Position numbers and translations under genes: made by a program
In this document: positions 49,661 through 60,800 of the stretch, piece after piece
Layout of the letters: each line of letters opens with the position of its first letter
How positions within the stretch are numbered: position 1 is the stretch's first letter
Notes under the pieces: generated by a model
Told to the model about the DNA's origin: nothing
The model's input: the letters and a program-made list of their open reading frames with translations, nothing else
Databases searched by the model: none
IMG/VR virus record: IMGVR_UViG_3300021964_010186
Span: 1-64,000 of that record
Length of the DNA stretch: 64,000 bases
Strand: one strand, 5' to 3'
Source of the DNA: a virus

Positions 49661-51154
49661 GCACCTTCCCACTACAATGTTAATTGTGCCTATTTCCTCC
49701 GATTCGTGGTCTTCTAATGCCTTTCCTATGATTGTTCCTGGTGCTGGATCATGTGCCTTTTCGGCCACGCCATGATGTTTCGCATGGGTTGACAGCATGT
49801 CACCTTTTCTTATGTGACCCGAAACTTTACATTTTACTTTACCCATTAATGCCACGGGTAGACCTTCTGAACCTGAATTCATTAGGTAGGCAGGATTTTC
49901 ACTGATCACTCCGGCAACTCTAGTATCGTTGCCCATTTTTGAAATCGTTATCTCTTTATTGCCGCCAAAGATCACGACCGTTCCCACTTCGTACTCCACG
50001 TCTGATTCGTAGATCTCCGCCAAGTCAGCGTACTGAGCCGATGTGGCTTTGGCGTAAACAGTGTTATAACCTTTTAGACTTGTGCCTATGTCATAACTGG
50101 CATCCGTGTCTGGTGTGATTGCCTTGGAAGTCAAAGTTCCTCCCATGGTCAACGTGGTCATCGAGTTGGCACCCGTGCTGGTGATGTTTCCAGTCACATT
50201 GCCTGTTAGTGGTCCTGCGAATGTTGTGGCTGTGACAGTTCCGGACACTTGTAATTTCGTGCTTGGGGTCGTCGTGCCTATACCCACCCTGGACTCTGAT
50301 CCGTCTATAGTCATCACTGTTGTGGTCGTGCCACCATCATTCACTTTGAAAGTGATATCAGTGTCCTGTACTACGTTAGAAATTATTGCCCCTGTGGCAT
50401 CCACCGTCAATGTTAGGTCACTGTCGGTTCCTACGATTAATCCACCGTCATTGGCTATCGATAAAGTTCCTGAAGTTGTGTCGTTGGCATTGGACCTCAG
50501 GTAGTTGGCCGCGGCCACACCGCCCAGTGCGTCCGCATCTGTGGCAGTACCTTGGAATTTTGTGTCTGCTATGGCTGTTGTAAGCGTGATACCCTTCTTG
50601 ATAGTGGCGAATCCCGATAATGAGACTTTTGGTGTGAAGGTGTCTTCTGATATTATGGCTATGAGGTTACCATCATTGTACCACTTGGTGATGTTCTGAC
50701 TGGCGTCCGTTGAGTCTAGTATGGTGTCAAAGGTGAAACCATTCGTCGTTCCCGTTGAACTCGGCGGTCCCACTAATACAGAAGCAGTTCCGTTGTAGAA
50801 ATAGAGCTGTCCCGTGTCGGAGTCTATCCATAGATCCCCTTGTGTCAGTGATCCTGGTGCCGAGGACTGGTAGGGAACGTTACCACCCGACGGTACGAAT
50901 CCCGATCCCGAGTAGACCTTCAACCTGTTGGCCGAACTGTCATACCACAGTTGTCCTGTTATGGGTTTGGTTGGTGCGGAAGTGTTCGCGAAATTCTCTA
51001 ACAAATGGAGGAAGTTCTCCGCTATCAGTTCTCCGTAACCCGCATAGCCCTTGCCTATAAATGAGAGATCCGTCTGCGTGTTGACCACACCATCCTGTAC
51101 TGTGTACTGGTTCGGTGATGACGAACTATTTGTCTTGTTGACCGTGTATGCCAT
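49658..51154 (-). CDS. Tail-fibre protein, paralogue 3, with C-terminal 'YADLAE' domain
   Basis: 498 residues. Head 'LSFIGKGYAGYGELIAENFL', repeat 'GQLWYDSSANRLKVYSGSGF', shaft 'LRSNANDTTSGTLSIANDGG', and a C-terminal domain with 'SAQYADLAEIYESDVEYEVG' and 'VISENPAYLMNSGSEGLPVA', ending 'GTINIVVGRC'. It is most like the protein at 44613 in overall plan. It starts on the last base of the preceding gene with AGGA upstream. Confidence 0.82.
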   Translation of the reverse strand: MAYTVNKTNSSSSPNQYTVQDGVVNTQTDLSFIGKGYAGYGELIAENFLHLLENFANTSAPTKPITGQLWYDSSANRLKVYSGSGFVPSGGNVPYQSSAPGSLTQGDLWIDSDTGQLYFYNGTASVLVGPPSSTGTTNGFTFDTILDSTDASQNITKWYNDGNLIAIISEDTFTPKVSLSGFATIKKGITLTTAIADTKFQGTATDADALGGVAAANYLRSNANDTTSGTLSIANDGGLIVGTDSDLTLTVDATGAIISNVVQDTDITFKVNDGGTTTTVMTIDGSESRVGIGTTTPSTKLQVSGTVTATTFAGPLTGNVTGNITSTGANSMTTLTMGGTLTSKAITPDTDASYDIGTSLKGYNTVYAKATSAQYADLAEIYESDVEYEVGTVVIFGGNKEITISKMGNDTRVAGVISENPAYLMNSGSEGLPVALMGKVKCKVSGHIRKGDMLSTHAKHHGVAEKAHDPAPGTIIGKALEDHESEEIGTINIVVGRC

Positions 51155-51882
51155 TAGTATCCTGTGTTACCACCCGATGTTGTTCCGCTCACTGTGTTGG
51201 ACGTTGACAGTGCTGTAGAACTTGTCTCGGTGAATGTTGTTAAACTCTGTATCCTCAGTGTGTAATCGATCTGTATCAGTCTGTTCAGTGACTTCTGTAC
51301 CGGATGGAATATCACGTGTGTCAGTAACTTGTTGGTCGACCCGTTCTCCGTTCCTTCCCAACTCTTAAGACCCAGTTCATCGAAAACATAGTCGCCGTTG
51401 AAATCGGTGGTGTTGTCAAACGCGGCCTGTCCTGTGGGTTCACCATAGTCAAGTGTACAGGTAACCACTATGTCTGTGTACTTGTTGCCCGCCGTGTGTC
51501 TCACTTCCATCTTGTTCCTGGTTGTGTCCTTGTTTGTGGCCGAGTTGTCGTCGATCACTTTATAGTATGTCTGATTGTAAAGTGAAGCATTGGTTCCTGT
51601 CGAGTTAGGTGTGAGGTAAGTGATGATACCCGTTGGGTCAACGCTTGTGCCTCCGTTGCCAAACGCCATCTCGTGTACGAATCCTGTGGTCTTGTTTGCA
51701 AGAGAATTTGCCAGCGCCTGAGACATGTTTTCGTAGTGTATCGCGTTCCTCTTGTCAACGATCACTTCGCCCGTCTCTGGATCGAAAATCTTTATGTGCC
51801 CCGTCATCATAACACCCGTGTTATCCTGAGGCTTGTTGTTCTCTTCTTTTGTTTCAGTTGGTTTGTTGTCTTGCTGTGTCAT
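51154..51882 (-). CDS. Putative virion/fibre-associated protein
   Basis: 242 residues. A Gln/Asn/Lys-rich start, then 'GHIKIFDPETGEVIVDKRNA' and 'HYENMSQALANSLANKTTGF', a beta-rich body and a Ser/Thr/Gly tail. This plan is familiar from T4-like marine phage virion proteins, but no role is known to me. A late-like TAAATA ends six bases before its ATG. Confidence 0.7.
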   Translation of the reverse strand: MTQQDNKPTETKEENNKPQDNTGVMMTGHIKIFDPETGEVIVDKRNAIHYENMSQALANSLANKTTGFVHEMAFGNGGTSVDPTGIITYLTPNSTGTNASLYNQTYYKVIDDNSATNKDTTRNKMEVRHTAGNKYTDIVVTCTLDYGEPTGQAAFDNTTDFNGDYVFDELGLKSWEGTENGSTNKLLTHVIFHPVQKSLNRLIQIDYTLRIQSLTTFTETSSTALSTSNTVSGTTSGGNTGY

Positions 51883-51888
51883 CTAGTG

Positions 51889-51896
51889 TATTTATT
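51889..51896 (-). promoter_or_regulatory. Late-promoter-like AATAAATA
   Basis: The closest match in this window to the T4 late core TATAAATA, on the minus strand, six bases before the ATG at 51882. It overlaps the stop codon of the giant gene. Confidence 0.5.
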
Positions 51897-54800
51897 CAGG
51901 TGCATTTGTGGGCTCTTGTGCTATGAATCTAGCCTGTTGAGTCGTAGAAGCCTGTAATCCCTTGCCGTCCGCTGGATTACCATCTGCTCCTGTGTACCAG
52001 ACCTGTCCTTTCTTGTGTAATATTTTTATCTGCGTGCCTGAAGCGGGTGCTGTCGTGTGTAATGTCACAGCAGTCGTGCTTCCGTCCACAGAATAGTTTA
52101 TGGTTGATCCATCCTCGCTAGTGAGCAACAATCGTTGGCCACCAATGAATATGTCTAACTCACTAGCGGATGATGGTGTTTGTGATAGTGCGAATGTCAG
52201 TGTGCTACCGTCACCTGTGAAGGTGGTGGTGTACACTGTGTCCGCGTAAGGGATGGTTTGAGTACCAGACGCATCTACCACTTCCGTGCCTGATCCATGC
52301 TCCTTAATTCCTGTTCCCAGGGTTCCACGCCTTAGTTGTCCCAGCGTGTTGCCTGATTTCGTGAAGTATTCTATACGCTCCTTGTCTATGAAGATCACAC
52401 CCGGGGTGTTACTGGCCACGTTTGGTGTGCCTAGCACCGTGCCGTCCGCGACCGTTATGGTCTGTGTGCCCTCGGTCATGTCCTTTGTCAATTTTGTTGT
52501 TGCAGTCTTGCTGATCCTCTTGTAGAAGGTCCTGTTCATCATGTCCTTGAATATCCTGAATCCCGTGGCGCCCACCGCGGAGTCAAGTGCGAAGTACATC
52601 ACATCCAGCCTGTCCGCGGATGTGATAGTCTTGCCCACTATGGTTATCTTGGTGTCATCTGAAGTGAAGTAAGATCCTTGTGTGATCTGCTCTCCGTTCA
52701 ACCAAACATACATGTATGTGGCGTTGAGTGGTTTGAATCTCAAGTAGAACTCACCCGATGGTTGTCCTTCCAGCACTTCCCTTCGCTGTTTCATGCCCAG
52801 TGCGTTGTTGAACGTGGTCACTGATATCACGTCTGATGATGACAGAGAATACGGTGAAGTGATAGCACTAGGTAACAGTATGATATCCGTGCCTTCATTG
52901 TAGTAGTGATTGTCAACCAGTGTTGATATACATATCACATCTGTTGATGTTGGAACCGCACCAGAAACAAATTCCACGTTCTGATTGCCGATGTCCACCG
53001 TGTAGTCCGTGTTTAAATTTTTCTGCACACCGTTCACGAAGACTTGTACCTGACTTGCCGATGTGATTGTCTTGGCCGGATCCACTGTTGAGTCCTCACC
53101 CAGTCCTGACACCACGCCGTACGTGTACGTGCTTCCGTCACCTAGGTAGTAGGTGTTGTCTGGTCCACGCAACATCCTGCCATTGACTTCCACCATTGTG
53201 AGACCCGAGTATGGTCCTATAGATCCTGGTGGGTAGGTCAGTGTGTGCCTATTGGTCGAGCCATCATAGGTGATCGCTTGGTTACTGATGCTGGCGTAAC
53301 TCCTCGTTGATGTAGTCGACTTGTTGAATCCCGCTACCTGTATGAACTCACCCGCGGCCGGTGCCGATGTGAATGTGACCGTAATGGTGTTGGCAGTCGT
53401 GGTGGTTGTGTATGCGGTTGTTGGTACCCCGTCTATGGTTATGTACATATCACTGGACGTTGAGTCTAGATTGAACTCTCCCCTCGTCGATGTCAAGAAT
53501 ACCGCAGTCGATCCATCCCCTGTGAAAGTGTCCAGCACCCTGTAGTTCTCACCTGATATCGCAAACACCTTGGTGGATATCACGCTCAGGCTCGCCGGTG
53601 CTGACGTAAATGTTATGGTCTTGTTGGCCACGTCCACCGTGTAGTCGGTCGTCAGTTTCTTGATCACTCCATCCACTGCCACTGTCACTGATCCCAGTGT
53701 TCCTGGGTAGTCGCCTATAGAATATGTTGTGGTCAGCCCATCGCCCCTGTAGTTCTTCTCACTTATGAACGGCACTCCCGATTCCGGTGATGTGTATACC
53801 TTGATATCTAGTGTGTCGAACAACTGTCCAGGTACAACCTCCTCTGGTGCGTAACTGGTGTCTGGTGTGACGAACCCGTCACCCTCTAGCAAGATGTCGC
53901 TCGGTGCGTAACCCAGTGCCGAAGTGAACAGTCCACCCTTGATTATGCTGTCCAATGTCCTGTCATCCGTTGGTGTCAACACGCCGTCGTCATCGAAAGG
54001 AATGAATTCCACCAATGCGTTCTCTTCTGGTGTTTCACTAATGGTAAAAGTCGCTGTGGATCCGTCGCCCCTTATGACGTCTGATAATTTTTTCCTTGTG
54101 CTGTCATCCTGTGTCAGGTAGACCTGATAAACCTCAGTTGTAGCGGGCGCTGTATCAAAAGTGTATGACGCTGTTGATCCGTCTGCCCTGAACGCCTTGA
54201 CCCTTGAGTTGCCATAGTTGTCCCATGGGAAGTCATACCATCCGGACCTGTCCCAACCCTGTTCTTGATTGAACAACAATCCCGTCACCATTGTTCCACC
54301 GTAGTCCACGCCCAACATCACTTGATCCAGTTCGTTGCCCGGCATTCCGGTGCCCGGCGTGTAGAATCCCTTGGTCCTGTCCGCCGCCGTCAGTCCGGTC
54401 TCGTTACCGTACACCTTGTACACGCTTCCGATGTTGTCATCGAAGTCAGTGGTTGAAGTGAATGCGTTCGTCACCTTGTATAATTGGTCGTTGTATCTGA
54501 TCAGATCGTTGTAGGCGTAACTGGTGCTGGCCGCCCAATCCACCACACGTGAAGTGCTTGACACCCTGTCAAACTTGATTGTGGTGTCAAAATCCCTGAC
54601 GAGATCGTTGTTGAGATTTGCGTAGGCTTTAGCAGTATCAGTCGGAGTTGATCCATCCGTCTTACCACCTGAGAGTATGACCGTTGGTGTCGCTGTGTAG
54701 TTCGCACCTATGCCCGTGACCGTTATCCTCGTGACCGCACCATCCCTTATGGTCGCCGTGGCCGTGGCCGCGGTTGTCGTTGGTGTTACGTACATCTTGA

Positions 54801-57800
54801 ACGTGCCTGATTTGGTGCCCTGTGCTTCGCTGGTGGACGCTGTGGGTCCATAGAACGTGCCCGAGTAACCGTCAAACGTGTATGATTTGGTCGTGCCCGC
54901 ACCACCGTTCTGGGAGTCATATATCTCGGCCTGTTTCTGGCTGGTGAACAGAGGATAGTAGTATCCGAATGATCCCGATGTGGCACCAGATGAACTCGTA
55001 GCCTGAATCTGGAATGGTCCTGTTGATCCCGTCGTGCCTCCCACTATGGTCACTGTTGGTGCCACTTCATAACCTGATCCTCCAGCGGTCACTGTGATGG
55101 ATTGCACATACTTCTTGTGGTAGTCGTTCCACATCTGCCATGGGTACTGTGTGAGCTTGTCGGTGTCTAACGAAACGTTCAGTGATCTTATCTTGCCCGT
55201 GTCGCTGTCATAGAATGGAGGATTGTCAAAGTCCGTGAATATACCGTCCTGTGTGTCAGTGCCTGTGTAACCCAGTTTGTACTCCCTGAGCTTGGTGTGG
55301 AAAGGTTTGACTTCGTTGATGTAGCTCTCTATCCAACTGTCCGTGCCTGTGGTGTATGTCTTACGTTGGTCCAACTGCCTCACCGAGTTCTTGGCGTTTA
55401 TGAATGACGTCCTGAACATCCAGTCCACATAGGTCTGTTCTTCGAGTACTTTACGTAATCCTGTGAAGAAAAGTGTGTTGTACTCCACAGCGAGATCATT
55501 GATGAAAAGATCGTCCCGTAGTGCTGTCAATATTTTTCTAGTCTCGATGCTAGGTTCTTGGTCAAAGAAGTTGTCATCAAAGTTGTCCTCTCCCGCGAAT
55601 CCCGTGGAATCCTGTGAGTAGTCATACAGTTTAGTAGATAATCTTATGGTTCCGTTCTCCGTGCCCACGTTCTCCCAACCTGTGGCGGTCCTCATGAACA
55701 GTTTCCAGCCGCCCGTGTCGGCACTGGTGACCTTGACATGTTTGCCCACCGCTAATTCTAATGTATCTAATTCATACTGGTATGTGACCTGTTTGTCGAT
55801 TTTTGTGTCTTCATCATGTGCCATGTCGCCCGTGGTCTTGTACCAGTCGGTGTAACTCCAGTACGCCGATGTGTTGTAGGTCTGTATTTTTGTCCTTGAC
55901 CATTCTGTGCCGTCCCACGTGTATATGGCCCAGAAGTTATTTGCCGTCTCGTCCGCCTTGACCAGGTACTTCACAGTTCCTGAAAGGTCAGCCGTGTTGA
56001 TGTAGGTCAATTCAGCATATGTATCCACCGAAGAGTCCCACTCTAGGCTCTCTGCGGTTGGCTCTGGATCCTTGGCGTCTAGGTTTGTAAGATTGATCTG
56101 TCCGACCAATTGATTCTTCTTCAGTACCGAGTTGGCATAATCTATGATCTCTTTCAATGCCGAATACCTGTCCACGTACCAGCTCTGCCTAGGCCTTGTG
56201 TTGTTGCCGTACTTCTCGTTCAATGGTAATTCCACGTCAGGGACCAAATCCCCCGCGGAGTTCTTGCCTATCAGTGAGTCCCACCAACGTGTCTCTATCT
56301 GTTGTCCCGGCCTGTACTCCTTGTCGCCCTCCCTGGCCAGTTTCCAAACGCTGTGTGCATCACCATCGAACGTGTTGGTCCTGATGTCGATGTTGAGGAC
56401 TATGTCATTGTTGACCAAATCCTTGACGTTGTTGATCACGAACTTGTTGGTGCCCGTGATGGAGTAATATTTGAAATCGAATCTGGTCGGATTCGCTATG
56501 AGGTTCGCCACGTACGAAGCCGAATTCTTCCTGTTGACGACACTATCTGTGGGAACCGTTGACTTGTTCCTGACCCAGTAGTAATAGTAGTTGACGAACG
56601 CATCCAACCTAGAGCTGTATTTCTGTACCACTGTGTACTGTGAATTATCGCCGTAAAGTGCGGTTCCGGATATGGTTTGCCCTGTGCCCCTGATCCTATT
56701 ATTCCATTCGCTCGGTAGCAGTGTCGATTCCGTCCATTCATAAATGTCTATGCTGGAACCAGGGAAAAATTTTCCCCATGTGTTAGTCCTGTACTCCTGT
56801 GTGTCTTGTTCGTACCACAACCATTTGACCGTCGATAGATCCCACCAGATCTCGCCCTTGTGGTTCTCCGCCCATGGCGTCTTGCTGTTGGCGTTGGGGC
56901 CAAAGTTATAAGTGGCCGGATCCCATGTGGTCTTGATGTTGATCTCCCTATCGGCCAATCCTAATATCCTACCCTTTATAGGATCGTACAATTCGTAGTA
57001 GTCCCTAATCTGTTTGGTCTTGTTGTTGAATTCAAAGACCTGTCCCAATTTGTCTATGTCCATCAACGGTGTTTCCGTGACCAGGTTCTTCCAAGCGTAC
57101 TCTCCATTGACTGTTAAGTCGAAACAAGCAACCGTACCGTCGTTGCTGATCTTGGAACTGCCGTCGGCTGTGTCTATGTTTCCGTCATCCTGTGGTGATC
57201 CCACGAACACTGAATTGTCAATCATGCACACACCACGGCCGAAATCATCATTCTCACTCACACTGTTGTTGATCAGTTTGTCATCGATCACGAACTTGGT
57301 GTTGTACATAGTGGCCGTGAATGCCCCACCTGAACCCGTGTTGAGATCAACGAAGTTAGTGTCCTGTAGATCGAACGTGGTCTCACCAGAATCGAACTTC
57401 ATCTCTCTGCTATTTGCGAAATTTTCTGACCCTATCACTATCCTTGTTCCTGATTGATTTATGTCCAACGCCGTGCCAAACTTCATGTTGGTTTGTGATT
57501 CTGGAGAACTGATCGTCTGTTGTAATGTGTATGTGTTGGTAGAATCATCCGCGTTCCATTTGTAGTAGTAGACAGCACCTGTGTCTGGATTATCGGTTCC
57601 GTCCACTCCCGGTGCTCCTATGATCAGTGTTGTGCCGTCTTTGTTCATTGCCAGTGACTCACCGAACGCCGTGTTCAATGATGAACCGTCGCTGGCCACA
57701 CCTGTTATCGTCTGTGCCAGTGCGAATGAGTTCTGTGTGCTTCCGTCGTTGCTCTGTGATGTCTTGATGAATATTTCCACCTTGCCCGCGTTGCCTGGCG

Positions 57801-60800
57801 CCACCGAGCTCACCGCCAGGATGTCACCGTTGTCGTTGGCCGCTATCCTGTGACCGAATCTCTGTCCCGAACCACCCGCTGGTGCCTCTATGGTGTAGTC
57901 CTGTGTCCAGGTGTCGTACGTTGATCCATCTGCTCCTATGCCCCAGGTGTACATGTACACCCTACCGGTGTCATTGCTGTGTCCGGGTGCTGAAACGAAC
58001 AGGTACTTGTCTGCCGTGGTCCTCACAGATGATGTGCCTGGCTCTGATATCTTATGCGCCCATCCAAAATTCTGTGATGCGGCATCGACCGGTGGTGTGA
58101 TCGTGTTGAGTATTCCGTACTTGAATGTGCTGGAATCCCACAAGTAGATCTTGACAAGTCCTGAATCCGAGAATCTAGTGCTTCCGTCTGACCCCACCGC
58201 GTTCGTGTATGGCGCTCCTGCCACAACGAAGTTCTCGTCAGTGCTGATCGAAAGTGACTCGCCCAACCTACTGGTGTTGTCGTCGTTGTCGGTCATCGTT
58301 GCCGTTAACTGCGTCTGTAGTAGCGTTCCCGCCGCGGACGATGTCCTGAACAAGAAGTGTACTTCACCTTGACCTTTGCCTGGTGCTGAAACTATCACTG
58401 TCCTTCCGTCATTCCTTGCTACTATCCTATGACCGAACTCCTGCTCTGTGGTGCTGATGTCTGGGGACAGTACTAATCCTGTGGTGTATGGATCCTGTTT
58501 CTCGTACACACGCCACAACCCCGAACTGTCAGCGTCCGCGAAAACCTTGTCTCCCTCACGCTCTATGTCGTCATCCTTGTCCTGGTACTCCGAGTAACTG
58601 ATCAGATCGTTGACATTGTCCATGGACGCCAACCTTACCGATATGAATTTGTACACGTTGCCATAACTGTCTGCAGTTGATCCGTCCTCCAGCGCAGGTA
58701 TGAATCCCACGTTGCCGGTGTAGTCTATTATGACAGTCTTGTGGTCAGGTGTGCTTGATACCCTGTATACGCCGTTCAGTGTTGGTTCCTCGCTGTTGGC
58801 TATGGCAAAGTAATCGGCCTGTGTGCTTGTTGTCCCCGCCGACAAGCCATGTGATCCCGTGAACGTGATCTCTAGTTGTGTGGAACTATCGACCAGTCTA
58901 AGGTCTGCTATCTTGACACCTGCGTTGGTGATCCTGAACACGTCCCAATCCCTGTTGCTCTTGTTTGCCACCCACACTAGGTCATTGGTGGTTATGGCGT
59001 TCATGTCTAGATTGAGTATCTCATCTATGTTGAATGCAGTGTGTTGTACCTGTTGCAGTTGTGGGTATCCCGCCGTCTTGTATACCTGTGCCGTGTCTCT
59101 GTCCACGCCCTGCTTGGTGTAGTCCAACCTGGCGAAGGTGTTGGCCGCCGTGTACTCAACTGGCTTGTAGTAGAACTTGTTCTTGGCTATGGCCTCTGAT
59201 CTGGCATACTCCACCGTGCCAGAGGATGTGTCCAACAGCTCTATGCTCTGCGGGTCGGCGGTTATCTCATCATTGCTTAGAGTTATCTGTATGTTTTCTA
59301 CGGAATCAGTGTTGCCGAACTTGCCGGTACGTATCATCCATTCCGGATAGAGATCCAGCGTGATGTCCTCGCCCTCGTACTTGGCTTTTAGGATCCTGTC
59401 TATGGCGTTCTGTGTTCCCTTCTCCCTGATGTAGCCCTGGTAGAACTTGTACTGTGACACGTCATTGACGAAAAGGTTCTCCAGGTAGTCCCTACTCTGG
59501 TAACCGATCAACCTCTGTGCCAACTGTTGCTGTGATTCATCGAAGTTGTTGGTCTCCAGGTTGTAGAAGTCATTGAACTGTGCGATTTTGTATTCGAAGT
59601 TTGGTATCAACTGCGGTGCTGGCTTGTCTGACTTTAAGATCCAAGTGGTGCTGTCAAAACTCGTGCCGGAGTTATGATTGATTTTGGCCACGTAGAACTT
59701 GCCTTGGTACTCCACACTGTCACCTATCCTGTAGTCAGTGTTGGCCAACCAGTATGTGACCTGTGCGGCGTCGAACATGAAGCCCGGTGCGTAGTAGTCA
59801 CCGTTCCATCCGGCCGTCTTCCATCCCACCAATTTCAATCTCTGTTGTCTGAATCCAGTGAATGGTTCATATATGATATCCGAGAACACTGTGCTGTTGT
59901 CGAATAATAAAACGTGTTCCTTCTGTACTGTGTTCAAGGCGATGTTGTATAGACCTATGCTGTCTGACTTGATCCCCAGCTCAAACGTCTTACCTATTCT
60001 CTTGGTGGAAATTTCTCGTACGTCTATCTTCCTGCCGCCCGCATCTAGTATGGAGTAATCTCCCGCCAGGTTCCTTAATTTACCCACGATGCTGTTGTTC
60101 GTGTCCAGTTCGAAACCGTCCGCGGCGGGTGATACCGTCACCGCCGATCCTGGTGACCACTCCTGTGTGGTCCAGAAAAGGAATTCCCTCACGGCGTTTG
60201 ACCAGTTCAGTGTTTCCTTCAGTTCATTCGAGAACTTGTTGAATCGGAATCCCTGTGATTCCAACCAGTGGCCGTATCCAAACAGGAAGTCGGCAACATC
60301 CTGTATGGTGTTAAAAACATATCCATAAGGTATGGTCTGTACCGTTTCTTGATAGTTGGTGTATTGTTTAATCTGTTGCGATCCCTGTACCGAGACCGAC
60401 GTGCTGGTGGTGGTCCTGATGGGATAGTTGAAATTGAAGTATGGTTTGACCGTGCTGTAACCCAGTACCTTGTATCCACCTAACAGCGTTGATCCGTCTT
60501 CGCTTACATCGGTGTTTTTCTCTATCAACACTCCAGAATAGTTGAAACTCTCCACGGGATTTGACGTCCTGAACAGTATCTTGTAGTTCTCGTCTGGTAT
60601 GAATTTGGAACCCGAGGTCGACCCAGGTGAAACGGAATCCGTCAGCACCTTGATGTTGTCTTTGTCTGTGAATCCGCCCAACTTGTAGGCCAACTGCACG
60701 GTGAGATTCTTCATCTTCTTGTAGTAGAACGTGATGGGATCTAGATTCTTAGACACCAGATAGTTGACCACTAAAGGCTGATAGCCCGCCGTCTGGTATC

